Below, one piece after another: positions 24,630 through 32,369 of a stretch of DNA of 64,000 bases (the first letter of the stretch is position 1; every line of letters starts with the position of its first letter). The DNA lies in NCBI GenBank assembly GCA_009377395.1, contig WHUB01000010.1:1-64000 (forward strand). The letters are read 5' to 3'. Below the pieces are notes generated by a model. It was not told the origin of the DNA, ran no database searches, and saw only the letters and a program-made list of their open reading frames with translations. Source of the stretch: Actinophytocola sp. Lineage in GTDB: Bacteria; Actinomycetota; Actinomycetes; Mycobacteriales; Pseudonocardiaceae. The position numbers and the translations under genes are program-made.

Positions 24630-25862
24630 CTATTCCGTTACGTCGGTTTTCATCCGTTTCGGGAGCCGCGGTGCAGTCGGCGCGAGCAACGTCGCGGCGA
24701 CCGCCAGGTGCAGCAGGTACGGCGACGCGTCGCCCAGCCCGACCTCTGCGTACGAGGCGAGGAGGCAGTAGACGATCAAGAAGATGGCGCAGGCCCGCTC
24801 GGTGGACGGCGGCCGCAGCAGCGCGACGACCGCCAGCGTGGCGACCATCCCGAACACGATCGCGATGCCGACCAGTCCCTGCTCGTGGTACACCGCGAGC
24901 CAGCCGCTGTCGATGGGCAGGCCGTTGTACGACTTGTCGGTCAGCCCGACGCCGAACCACCGCTCGGTCGGCGTGCGGATGTCCGCGAGCAAGGCGTCCC
25001 AGACGTCCTCCCGCCCGGTTAGGCTGGTGAAGTTCTCCGCGTCCTGGCCGCGCCTGATCCACGCCTGGATGGCAGGCCAGAACGCCAGCGCGGCCAGCCC
25101 GCCGCCGAGCGCCGTCCCGAGCACCGCCTTGCGGGCGCGGGACGTGGTCAGCACCAGCGACAGTGCGGCCATGATCAGCCCTGCCAGCAGCGCGAGCGTC
25201 GCGGTCCTGGTGTGGGTGAGCAGCAACAGGCCGATGGCGGGCACGGCGAACACGAGCACGCTCGCCGCGGTCGTGCGTTTGCCGAGCCAGAGCAGCAGTG
25301 TCAGCCCCGCGACGATCGCGGCGTACTGCGCGATCTGTGGCGGCGGCATCGGCCACAGCGCGCCGACCAGCCGACCGCCGTAGTCGGCCGGCAGCGCCAG
25401 GCCCGGCGCCACGACGAGCCCCGCCGCCACCACGACGAGCACGGCGGCGAAGGTCCTGATGTGATGCCGGACGAACGTCGTCGTGCCGTCCCACCAGCAG
25501 CTCAGCAGCCACAGCGTCGCCAGGAACACCGCCAGCCGCCCACACCGCATCAGGGCGCCGAAGCCGGACTCGATCCGTGCGCTGGAGACGAAGCTCAGCA
25601 CCAGCAGCAGGCTCAGCAGCAGCAGGAACACGCTCGGCCGGAACCGCAGTCGTGGGTTGAGCAGCAAGGCGAGTGTGAACGCGATGAGCAGCGAGCCCAT
25701 CGTCACCGCCTGCGCGATCGGGCGCGGAATCGCCACCAGCGTCTCCGGCCCCTGCGAGCCGAGCGTGTTGACGGCGAGCAGTGCCCAGGCGACGCCGACC
25801 AGCGGTGGCCCGTGTTGCGTCACGCCGTCCTGGACGCGCTGCCCGTGCGCTGTCGCCGTCAT
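24630..25862 (-). CDS. O-antigen polymerase/ligase-type membrane protein (Wzy/WaaL)
   Basis: 410 residues with 10-12 hydrophobic helices. The Wzy_C region holds THTRTATLALLAGL (~232), a large loop with GVGLTDKSYN and DSGWLAVYHEQGLVG (~315-345), and ends in a short charged tail (KRMKTDVTE). These are the marks of O-antigen polymerases and ligases that use lipid-linked oligosaccharide outside the membrane. With the flippase and two chain-length-type proteins it completes a Wzx/Wzy system. ATG 25862 overlaps the methyltransferase stop (ATGA). A 120-base gap separates its stop from the fusion gene, which may have its own promoter. Confidence 0.85.
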   Translation of the reverse strand: MTATAHGQRVQDGVTQHGPPLVGVAWALLAVNTLGSQGPETLVAIPRPIAQAVTMGSLLIAFTLALLLNPRLRFRPSVFLLLLSLLLVLSFVSSARIESGFGALMRCGRLAVFLATLWLLSCWWDGTTTFVRHHIRTFAAVLVVVAAGLVVAPGLALPADYGGRLVGALWPMPPPQIAQYAAIVAGLTLLLWLGKRTTAASVLVFAVPAIGLLLLTHTRTATLALLAGLIMAALSLVLTTSRARKAVLGTALGGGLAALAFWPAIQAWIRRGQDAENFTSLTGREDVWDALLADIRTPTERWFGVGLTDKSYNGLPIDSGWLAVYHEQGLVGIAIVFGMVATLAVVALLRPPSTERACAIFLIVYCLLASYAEVGLGDASPYLLHLAVAATLLAPTAPRLPKRMKTDVTE

Positions 25863-26743
25863 GGCGAGCCCGCCCCGCTGTCCGGCTTCGCCCGCAGGTG
25901 CACCCACAGATGCCAGCCGAGCCTGCGTCCCGCGGTGAGCCGGTGGACGGGCAGCGGCGGGGCGTGCAGGTAGCGGCGATAGGAGTCGACCAGGTCGAAG
26001 CCGGGGAAGTCCCGCCGCACCTCGGCCAGCGAGTAGACCTTGGCGTACGGGTTGAGCGGGCCGTCGGTGTTGCGGTGGGTGAACGTGTCCAGCCGCATGT
26101 ACTCGCGCAGACCGGTGCGCTCCGCGTTGGTCAGATGTTGCCGCAGCATCGGCGACGACGCGGCGAGCGACGTCCGGCGCAGCGGGTACGCGGAGGCGAG
26201 CACCGCCCGGCGGATCAGCCGGATGCTGACCTGGTAGTTGAGTGAGGCACGGGCATAGAGCATCGCGACGAGCAGTCCACCCGGCTTGAGCACCCGGTGG
26301 ATCTCGGACTGCGCGGTGTGGATGTCGGGAATGTGGTGCAGCACGCCGTGGCTGAAGACGATGTCGAAACTGCTGTCGGGCCACGGGATCGCGAGCGCCG
26401 ACCCCTGCTTCAGGGCGTCGTGGCGAAGCTCGTGCACGGTGAGCCGGGCCTGGACTCTGCTCACCGACTCCGCGGTGAGGTCCAAACCGGACCAGCGGGC
26501 GCCACGCCGGATGAGCTGTTCCGACTCGGCGCCCTGGCCGAGCCCGATCTCCAGCACCCGCTTGTCACGCCAGTCGGTCCGGTCGAGGCAGTCCGGGATG
26601 TGGCGCTCGCGGCCGTACCGCCAGGCGTCGTACGCGCTGAAGAAGCGGTCGTAGTCGTCGGCGAACGCGGCGTGCAGCCCGCCGACGATGTGGTCACCGC
26701 ACGGATGGGCGTTCCAGAACGACTGGACGTCGGCCTCGTTCAT
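25859..26743 (-). CDS. SAM-dependent methyltransferase (class I)
   Basis: 294 residues. Motif I VLEIGLGQG (63-71), D-L-T after strand 2 (LDLTAESV), and HGVLHHIPD (~133) followed by VLKPGGLL are typical of type 11 methyltransferases. ATG 26743 is chosen because AAGGAG lies six bases before it; ATG 26761 would also work and overlaps the lipoprotein stop. Probably O-methylates a sugar of the repeat unit; the acceptor is not evident. Confidence 0.82.
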   Translation of the reverse strand: MNEADVQSFWNAHPCGDHIVGGLHAAFADDYDRFFSAYDAWRYGRERHIPDCLDRTDWRDKRVLEIGLGQGAESEQLIRRGARWSGLDLTAESVSRVQARLTVHELRHDALKQGSALAIPWPDSSFDIVFSHGVLHHIPDIHTAQSEIHRVLKPGGLLVAMLYARASLNYQVSIRLIRRAVLASAYPLRRTSLAASSPMLRQHLTNAERTGLREYMRLDTFTHRNTDGPLNPYAKVYSLAEVRRDFPGFDLVDSYRRYLHAPPLPVHRLTAGRRLGWHLWVHLRAKPDSGAGSP

Positions 26744-26757
26744 CGGCTGCTCCTTGG

Positions 26758-28266
26758 TCATTCGCTCACCGGGACGAACGTGCTGCCGGTGTCCTGGAGA
26801 TAGGGCGCGGCGCGCCACTGGGTGAAGGAGATCGAGATGTTGGTGTCGTAGGCCGAGAAGGTCCACGGACCCCGGTAGTCGTTGTGGTGCCACCGGTTCC
26901 GCTGCTCCTCCGTGATCGCCTCGCGCACCTCGTCGCCGCGATAGGGTGACCAGCCCGGGAAGGTGCCGAAGTTCGCGACCACGGCCATCCGCGCGCACAG
27001 CACGCGACAGCCGACCACCTCGGGATCGAGCAGGAACCGGTTGTGGTGGATGTCGACGCGCTGGGTCTTCCAGCGGCAGTCGTCGTACAGCGGCGCCGTC
27101 GCGATCTCCGGGCGGGCGCAACGACGTGGCGTGTCGACGAGCAGCGTGCAGATGCCGCGTGAGGTGTTCGCGGGGGAGTTGCAGAACCGGTCGGCGTTCT
27201 CCCATAGCGTGATCCCGGACCAGTTGTTCTTAAAGGTATTGCGATAGACCTCGATCTTGCCGGTGCGGGCTGGCACCCGTGGCTCGCCGCCGGACTCGGA
27301 GATGTAGAGCGCCGCCACCGGGAAGTTGTCGGCCCGGATGGCGAACTCGCGTCCGGCGGCCCAGTTGTTGCCGCGCAGCGCGTTGTCCCTGATGATCGCG
27401 TTGTAGCTGGTCTCGTAGATGATCGCGGCGCCGTCGTTGTGCTCGATGAGGTTGTTTTCGATCAGGAAGTCGTTGTTGTTGGTGTCGGCCCAGATGCCGG
27501 GGCCGTGGTTGTGGTGGATCCAGTTGCCGGCGATGTCGGCGCCGTCGACGGACCAGAACTTCATCGCGCCGGTGCAGCCGCAGCCGGGGATTTGGTTCTC
27601 CAGGTCGTCGGTGTTGTTGCCGACGAATTCGTTGTCCCGCAGCAGGATGTCGTGGAGCTGGTTGCCGGCCTGGAAGGCGTTCAGGCCGTATTGTCCGTTG
27701 TTTTTGACGCAGTTGCCGATGATGCGCTGGCGGGAGCCGGCCATCATGGCGGCGCCGGTGTTGTCGATCAGGGTGTTGTGCGCGATGGTCCAGCCGTTGC
27801 CGGAGTCGTGGTTGACGACGCCCTCGTTGACCGGCGGGACGAAGTTCCGCACGGTCAGGTGGGTGATGGTCACGCCGGCGGCCTTGCCGGTGAATGCGTA
27901 GCGGTTCCGGTCGTCGCCGTCGAGCACGGCGCCGGGCGCGCCGACGTAGCGGCTGCCGTCCTTGGGAGCGACCTGGTCGTACTGGCCGGGACCGAGCGTG
28001 TGGACGCCGGGCGCGAGCCAGAACGTGGTGCCGCGCGGGTTCCGGTTGGTCGCGGTGGTCAGATCGCCCGTGACGCCCGGGTCGACGATGACCGCGCCGG
28101 ACGGTGGCTCGGCGGGCCCCGGCCTGGCGTTGCCGCAGATGGTCGCGCCCTCGCCCGGCTTGGGAGGATCGATGGCCTGCGGCCCGGTGCAGGCCGACGC
28201 GACGATCGCGAGCACGCCGAGGACGAGCGCGACCGTGCGGCCCGCTGACCGCCGGCTGGCTATCAT
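26758..28266 (-). CDS. Right-handed parallel beta-helix lipoprotein (copy 2)
   Basis: 502 residues. A lipobox VASAC puts the lipidated cysteine at C26, so the protein is tethered outside the membrane. After a short linker the beta-helix spans ~60-450. Residues ~108-279 are encoded by the 517-bp tract shared with the gene at 17487-19343. Outside it the two proteins remain recognisably homologous (for example APGVHTLG, NADRFC, DCRWKTQR) but clearly diverged. It lacks the first copy's N-terminal domain. It may bind, cut or epimerise the polymer at the cell surface. Overlaps the heparinase stop (ATGA). Confidence 0.82.
   Translation of the reverse strand: MIASRRSAGRTVALVLGVLAIVASACTGPQAIDPPKPGEGATICGNARPGPAEPPSGAVIVDPGVTGDLTTATNRNPRGTTFWLAPGVHTLGPGQYDQVAPKDGSRYVGAPGAVLDGDDRNRYAFTGKAAGVTITHLTVRNFVPPVNEGVVNHDSGNGWTIAHNTLIDNTGAAMMAGSRQRIIGNCVKNNGQYGLNAFQAGNQLHDILLRDNEFVGNNTDDLENQIPGCGCTGAMKFWSVDGADIAGNWIHHNHGPGIWADTNNNDFLIENNLIEHNDGAAIIYETSYNAIIRDNALRGNNWAAGREFAIRADNFPVAALYISESGGEPRVPARTGKIEVYRNTFKNNWSGITLWENADRFCNSPANTSRGICTLLVDTPRRCARPEIATAPLYDDCRWKTQRVDIHHNRFLLDPEVVGCRVLCARMAVVANFGTFPGWSPYRGDEVREAITEEQRNRWHHNDYRGPWTFSAYDTNISISFTQWRAAPYLQDTGSTFVPVSE
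27430..27946. repeat. 517-bp identical tract, copy 2 (in beta-helix lipoprotein gene)
   Basis: Direct-orientation partner of 18147-18663. The preceding base differs (C here, G there) and the base after the tract differs (T here, A there), giving sharp ends. Between the copies lie the end of beta-helix gene 1 and seven further genes (PAP2 phosphatase to methyltransferase), so homologous recombination would remove them and leave one hybrid beta-helix gene. Confidence 0.93.
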
Positions 28267-30194
28267 TGGTGGCTCCGTCGGTCGTGGAAGGTGAGCGTCG
28301 TGGTGAGCACTGCGCCGCACGCCTCGCCACGGCCGAGCAGCGTGACGGCGGGTTCCTTGCGGCCGAAGCCGGGGGAGTACCAGCCAAGCGGCGGGTCTGT
28401 CTCGCCCCGGTGGGCGGTCCAAGTCAGCTGCGGCGGAAGGTCGAGCGTGGCGGTGCCGTCGTGGTGCCAGCGCAGCCGGGCGGTGGTGCCGTCGAGGTCG
28501 GCGTCGATGGTGGGTCCTAAGTGGAAGGCGAGCACGCACGGGTGCCTGCCGCTGACCTCGTCGCGGATCCGCAGTTCGCCGCCGTCGAGCTCGACGGTGC
28601 GGCGGTGGATGGCGGGGGCGTAGCCGTCGTGCTCGGCGCACCAGCGGTCCCGGGCGGCGGTCAGCACCCGGCTGCGGGCGTGCCGGGTCCACAGGAACGG
28701 GCCGCCCGACGCCGACTGGTCGGCGCCGTCGAGCCGTAGGGTGTTGTGGCCGAGGGTGGAGCGGAAATAGCGGCGCCACTCGGGTTCGCCGTGGTAGCAG
28801 TAGGTGCCGGGGTCGGCGAGCACATCGACGCCGTCGTGGCGCACTTCGATCGACAGCGCGTCGGCGTGGGCGTGCGCGGCGATGGCGAGGAAGCCGTGCG
28901 GTCCCGCATCGCAACGGCACCAGATCTCGGGCTCCTCCCGCGTGCGCAGCAGTGTCAGCCCGGCGTCGGGGAAGTGGTCGGGGCGGGTGTTCGGGCGCGG
29001 CACGTCCAGCTTCGGGGACCGGACCAATGCAGCGAACGCGGCGGTGCGGACGTCTGTCCGCGCCACTGTCGGCCACCAGTCCAGCCGTCCGAAGAGGACA
29101 TCGCCGGTGGCGAGCAGTGATGCCCACCGGTCGGTGCCGTCGAGGACGAGGCCGTGGCCGTCGTCGGCGTCGCCCTGCCGGGGCGGGCGCAGCCGGACGT
29201 CGACGATCGCGGCGAGCGCGTCGGTCATCCGCAGCAGCACCGGCCAGGTCGTGTCGGGCAGCCGCACCCCGGCCGCGTCCGTCTCGATCGCCGCCGCGAG
29301 CCCGAGTTCGAGCACCAGGCCGTGGTACTCGGTCGCCAGCTCCCGGTTGAGGCCGGAGTCGAAGGTATTGGCGCGCAGGTGCGTGTCGAGTGCGCGCACT
29401 GCGGTGGTGCGCCAGCCTGCCGACTCGGGGAACCAGTCGAACGCGCAGGCGGCCGCGAGCTGCCCGGCCACCTCGGCGATGGCGTGGTTATTCGCCGACG
29501 AGCCCCGGCTGGGAAACGCCGCCAGCCACCGCTGGTGGTGCCAGACCTGGTGCAGCGCCACGTCGTTGCGCTCGAACAGCTCGGCCGCGCCCGGCCAGCC
29601 GTGGAGCAGCCGCCGCAGCCACACCCAGGACAGCAGCCGGATGCCCAGCTCGATGCCGCTGACCCAGTGCACGCCGTGCAGCGGTGGGGTGGCCGCCCAC
29701 CACGACTTGAGGTGATCGGCCACCCGCTCGGCGTAGCGCGCGTCACCCGTGACGGCGTAGGCCGCCGCGAGCACGGTGAGGTGCTGATGCCGGGACGGCT
29801 CCCAGATCTGTTTGATGTCGCCCACCGCGTCCTCGTCGCGGTAGGGCACGTCGAACGCGTAGGCATCGGCAGGGGCGCTGTGGCCGGTCTTCGGGTCGAG
29901 CGACCAGTCCGGGGTGATCATGTCGTGCCGGGTGACGCCGAAGTACTCGGCGGTGCCGTCGAGCAGCCGGTCGGCGGTGGCCAGTAGCGTGCGCCGGGCG
30001 TCGGCGGAGACGTCGTCCAGCGCACCGGAGGGGAGCGGGCTGCGAAACCGCCGCAGCCGCAACGGAATCGGCTCCGGCGGGTGCGCGGCGACGCGGCGCC
30101 AGCGGCGCTTGCGCACGGCGTCACCGACGCGCCCGGCGACCTCGGCCGGTCCCATCCGGGACAGCCGCAGCAGGTACCAGGCCGCCGACGTCAT
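28263..30194 (-). CDS. Heparinase II/III family polysaccharide lyase
   Basis: 643 residues. An N-terminal (alpha/alpha) toroid with WVSGIELGIRLLSW and SSANNHAIAE (~225-240, the conserved Asn-His) is followed by the beta-sandwich domain with AAHAHADALSIEV (~434-446) and STLGHNTLRLDG. These match alginate/heparin lyases that beta-eliminate uronic-acid polysaccharides. No signal peptide is evident, so it may act inside the cell or be one of the synthase-associated variants common in exopolysaccharide loci. ATGA overlaps on both sides. Substrate would fit a uronic acid made by the dehydrogenase at 38470. Confidence 0.85.
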   Translation of the reverse strand: MTSAAWYLLRLSRMGPAEVAGRVGDAVRKRRWRRVAAHPPEPIPLRLRRFRSPLPSGALDDVSADARRTLLATADRLLDGTAEYFGVTRHDMITPDWSLDPKTGHSAPADAYAFDVPYRDEDAVGDIKQIWEPSRHQHLTVLAAAYAVTGDARYAERVADHLKSWWAATPPLHGVHWVSGIELGIRLLSWVWLRRLLHGWPGAAELFERNDVALHQVWHHQRWLAAFPSRGSSANNHAIAEVAGQLAAACAFDWFPESAGWRTTAVRALDTHLRANTFDSGLNRELATEYHGLVLELGLAAAIETDAAGVRLPDTTWPVLLRMTDALAAIVDVRLRPPRQGDADDGHGLVLDGTDRWASLLATGDVLFGRLDWWPTVARTDVRTAAFAALVRSPKLDVPRPNTRPDHFPDAGLTLLRTREEPEIWCRCDAGPHGFLAIAAHAHADALSIEVRHDGVDVLADPGTYCYHGEPEWRRYFRSTLGHNTLRLDGADQSASGGPFLWTRHARSRVLTAARDRWCAEHDGYAPAIHRRTVELDGGELRIRDEVSGRHPCVLAFHLGPTIDADLDGTTARLRWHHDGTATLDLPPQLTWTAHRGETDPPLGWYSPGFGRKEPAVTLLGRGEACGAVLTTTLTFHDRRSHQ

Positions 30195-32356
30195 GGCTGG
30201 ACCGTCACCGCTGCGCCGGTGCGCAGGCTGGTCTCGACCGCGAGCGTGGCGAGCGCCGTCGCGGTCAGCGACGTCAGCGGCACCGGCATCGGGCCGCCGG
30301 TGGCCACCGCGTCGAGGAACGCCGCCAGCTCACCCGCCTGCCCCTTGTCCCGGCCGCCCGGCATGCGGGGGCTGCGGGAGCGGTAGCGGCTGTAGACGGA
30401 GGCGCGCACGAAGTCGTCGAATGTGAGCACCTTGCCGTCGGCGGTCAGGTCGAGGGTCTCCTTCGGGAAGCCGGCTGAGCCGGACGTGGTGTAACTGATC
30501 ACGGCGGTGGAGCCGTCCGGATAGCGCAGCGTGAGCTGCGGGTCCTGGCCGTGCGGACCGGCGCAGGCGTACACCGACACCGGGTCGGCGTCGAGCAGCC
30601 AACTCACGGTGTCGATGAAGTGCCCGCCCTCGCCCGCGAACCGGCTGCCCTCCAGGTCGGTGCGGGCGTACCAGGAGCCCGGCTCGACGCTGCCCGCGTT
30701 GATGAGATACCGCACGGTGGCGGGACCGAGCCTGCGGCCGAACCGCCCTTTCGCCTTGCGCAGCAACGGGGCGAAGCGGCGGTTGAAGCCGACCTGCAGC
30801 CGGTCGTTGCCGGACTCGGCGACGGCGTCGAGCACCTGGTCCAGTTCGGACTCGCTGAGCGCGAGCGGCTTCTCCACGAACACCGCCTTGCCCGCGCGCA
30901 ACGCCTTCGCGGTCAGCGCGGCGTGCGAGCTGTGGCGGGTCACGACGAACACCGCGTCGATCGCGTCGTCGGCGAGCAGCGCGTCGACGTCGGTGCCGTC
31001 CTCGGCGAAGCCGAACTTGCGCTTGGCGTTGGCGGCCGACAGCGCCGATGTGGTGACAACCCGCCGCAGCGTGACGTCCTCCCGCTCGGTCAGGTGCGGC
31101 AGCAGCATCGACGAGGCGTAGTTGCCCGCCCCGATGAACCCGACCCCGATGGGGCAGTGGGGTTCGGCAGACCTCGCCGTGATGCCTTGTGCGGCACCGG
31201 AACCGGCCGTCGGCGCCGTCGGTTCCCGCTCGGTTTCCGGGTAGCGGAACAGCACCGCGAGGGCGGGCAGGTCGCCGTCACCCAGCGCGCGATAGGTGTC
31301 CTCGGCCTCGGCGAAGTCGCGGATGTGCGTGACCAGCGGAGCGACGTCGATCTTGCCGGTGGCCAGCAGGTGGAGGAAACAGCCGATGTTGCGACGCTCG
31401 GTCCAGCGCACGTAGCCGATGGGGTAGTCGGTGCCGTCCAGCTCGTACGACGGGTCGTAGCGGCCCGGCCCGTACGAGCGGGAGAACCGGACGTCCAGCT
31501 CCTTCTCGTAATAGGCGTTCCACGGCAGGTTCAGCCCGCACTTGCCGATGTCGACCACCCGGCCCCGGTCGCGGGAGAGCCGCGCCGCCAGCTCGACCGG
31601 CTCGTTGCCGCCGCCCCCGGCCGCCAGGTACGTCTGGTCGACGCCGTGCCCGCCGGTGGCCGCCGTGACGGCGTTCTCGACGACGTCCGAACCGGGCGCG
31701 TCGCAGGCGAACGCGCCGAGCCGTTCGGCGAGCGCGCACCGATCGGCGTCCGGGTCGACGCCGATCACCCGCACGCCGGACGCCACCAGCAGCTGCACCA
31801 CAAGCTGCCCGATCAGCCCGAGCCCGATCACCAGTGCCACGTCGCCGAGCTGCGGCTCACCCCGCCGCACGCCCTGCATCGCGATCGCGCCCACGGTGCC
31901 GAACGCCGCATGCTCCCGCGCCACCCCGGCGGGCACCAGGCAGTACAGGTTCTTCGGCACCCAGTTCAGCTCGGCGTGCAGCGCGTGCTCGTTGCCCGCG
32001 CAGGCCACCAGGTCACCGACGGCGACGTCGTCGATCCCGGCGCCGACCTCCTCGACCACGCCGCACAGCGAGTAGCCCAGCGGTGTGTAGGAGTCGAGCC
32101 GGTTGGTGACCTTGCGGTAGGTGGCGGCGACGCCGTTGTTCGCCACGCTCTGCAACACCTTCGCCACCTGGTCCGGCCGCGCCCGCGCCTTGCCGAGCAG
32201 CGACATGCTCGCCTCGGAGACCTTCATCAGCTCGGTGCCGGTCGAGATCAGCGAGAACGCCGTCCGGACCAGCACACCGCCGGGACGGCAGGCTGGGGCG
32301 GGCACGTCGAGCAGGGTCAGCTCGCCGCTCTTGTAGTTCTGCACGACCTGCTTCAC
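30191..32356 (-). CDS. Bi-domain oxidoreductase: zinc-type alcohol dehydrogenase fused to Gfo/Idh/MocA domain
   Basis: 721 residues. The first ~375 form a medium-chain dehydrogenase (GYSLCGVVEEVG, GDLVACAG, NAD loop GLGLIGQLVVQLL near 178). The second part (~400-721) is a Gfo/Idh/MocA dehydrogenase with GFIGAGNYASSMLLP, the EKP motif (VFVEKPLA) and GGHFIDTVSW. This fusion is common in surface-polysaccharide clusters beside heparinase and asparagine-synthase genes, and presumably interconverts keto and hydroxy forms of a nucleotide sugar. GTG 32356 follows AAGGAG. Confidence 0.85.
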   Translation of the reverse strand: MKQVVQNYKSGELTLLDVPAPACRPGGVLVRTAFSLISTGTELMKVSEASMSLLGKARARPDQVAKVLQSVANNGVAATYRKVTNRLDSYTPLGYSLCGVVEEVGAGIDDVAVGDLVACAGNEHALHAELNWVPKNLYCLVPAGVAREHAAFGTVGAIAMQGVRRGEPQLGDVALVIGLGLIGQLVVQLLVASGVRVIGVDPDADRCALAERLGAFACDAPGSDVVENAVTAATGGHGVDQTYLAAGGGGNEPVELAARLSRDRGRVVDIGKCGLNLPWNAYYEKELDVRFSRSYGPGRYDPSYELDGTDYPIGYVRWTERRNIGCFLHLLATGKIDVAPLVTHIRDFAEAEDTYRALGDGDLPALAVLFRYPETEREPTAPTAGSGAAQGITARSAEPHCPIGVGFIGAGNYASSMLLPHLTEREDVTLRRVVTTSALSAANAKRKFGFAEDGTDVDALLADDAIDAVFVVTRHSSHAALTAKALRAGKAVFVEKPLALSESELDQVLDAVAESGNDRLQVGFNRRFAPLLRKAKGRFGRRLGPATVRYLINAGSVEPGSWYARTDLEGSRFAGEGGHFIDTVSWLLDADPVSVYACAGPHGQDPQLTLRYPDGSTAVISYTTSGSAGFPKETLDLTADGKVLTFDDFVRASVYSRYRSRSPRMPGGRDKGQAGELAAFLDAVATGGPMPVPLTSLTATALATLAVETSLRTGAAVTVQP

Positions 32357-32369
32357 ACGTTCTCCTTGT

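Noticed and set aside
18147-27946. Composite transposon explaining the two identical 517-bp tracts
   Set aside because: The tracts are internal to coding sequence, contain no transposase or terminal inverted repeats, and keep both reading frames; gene conversion fits better.
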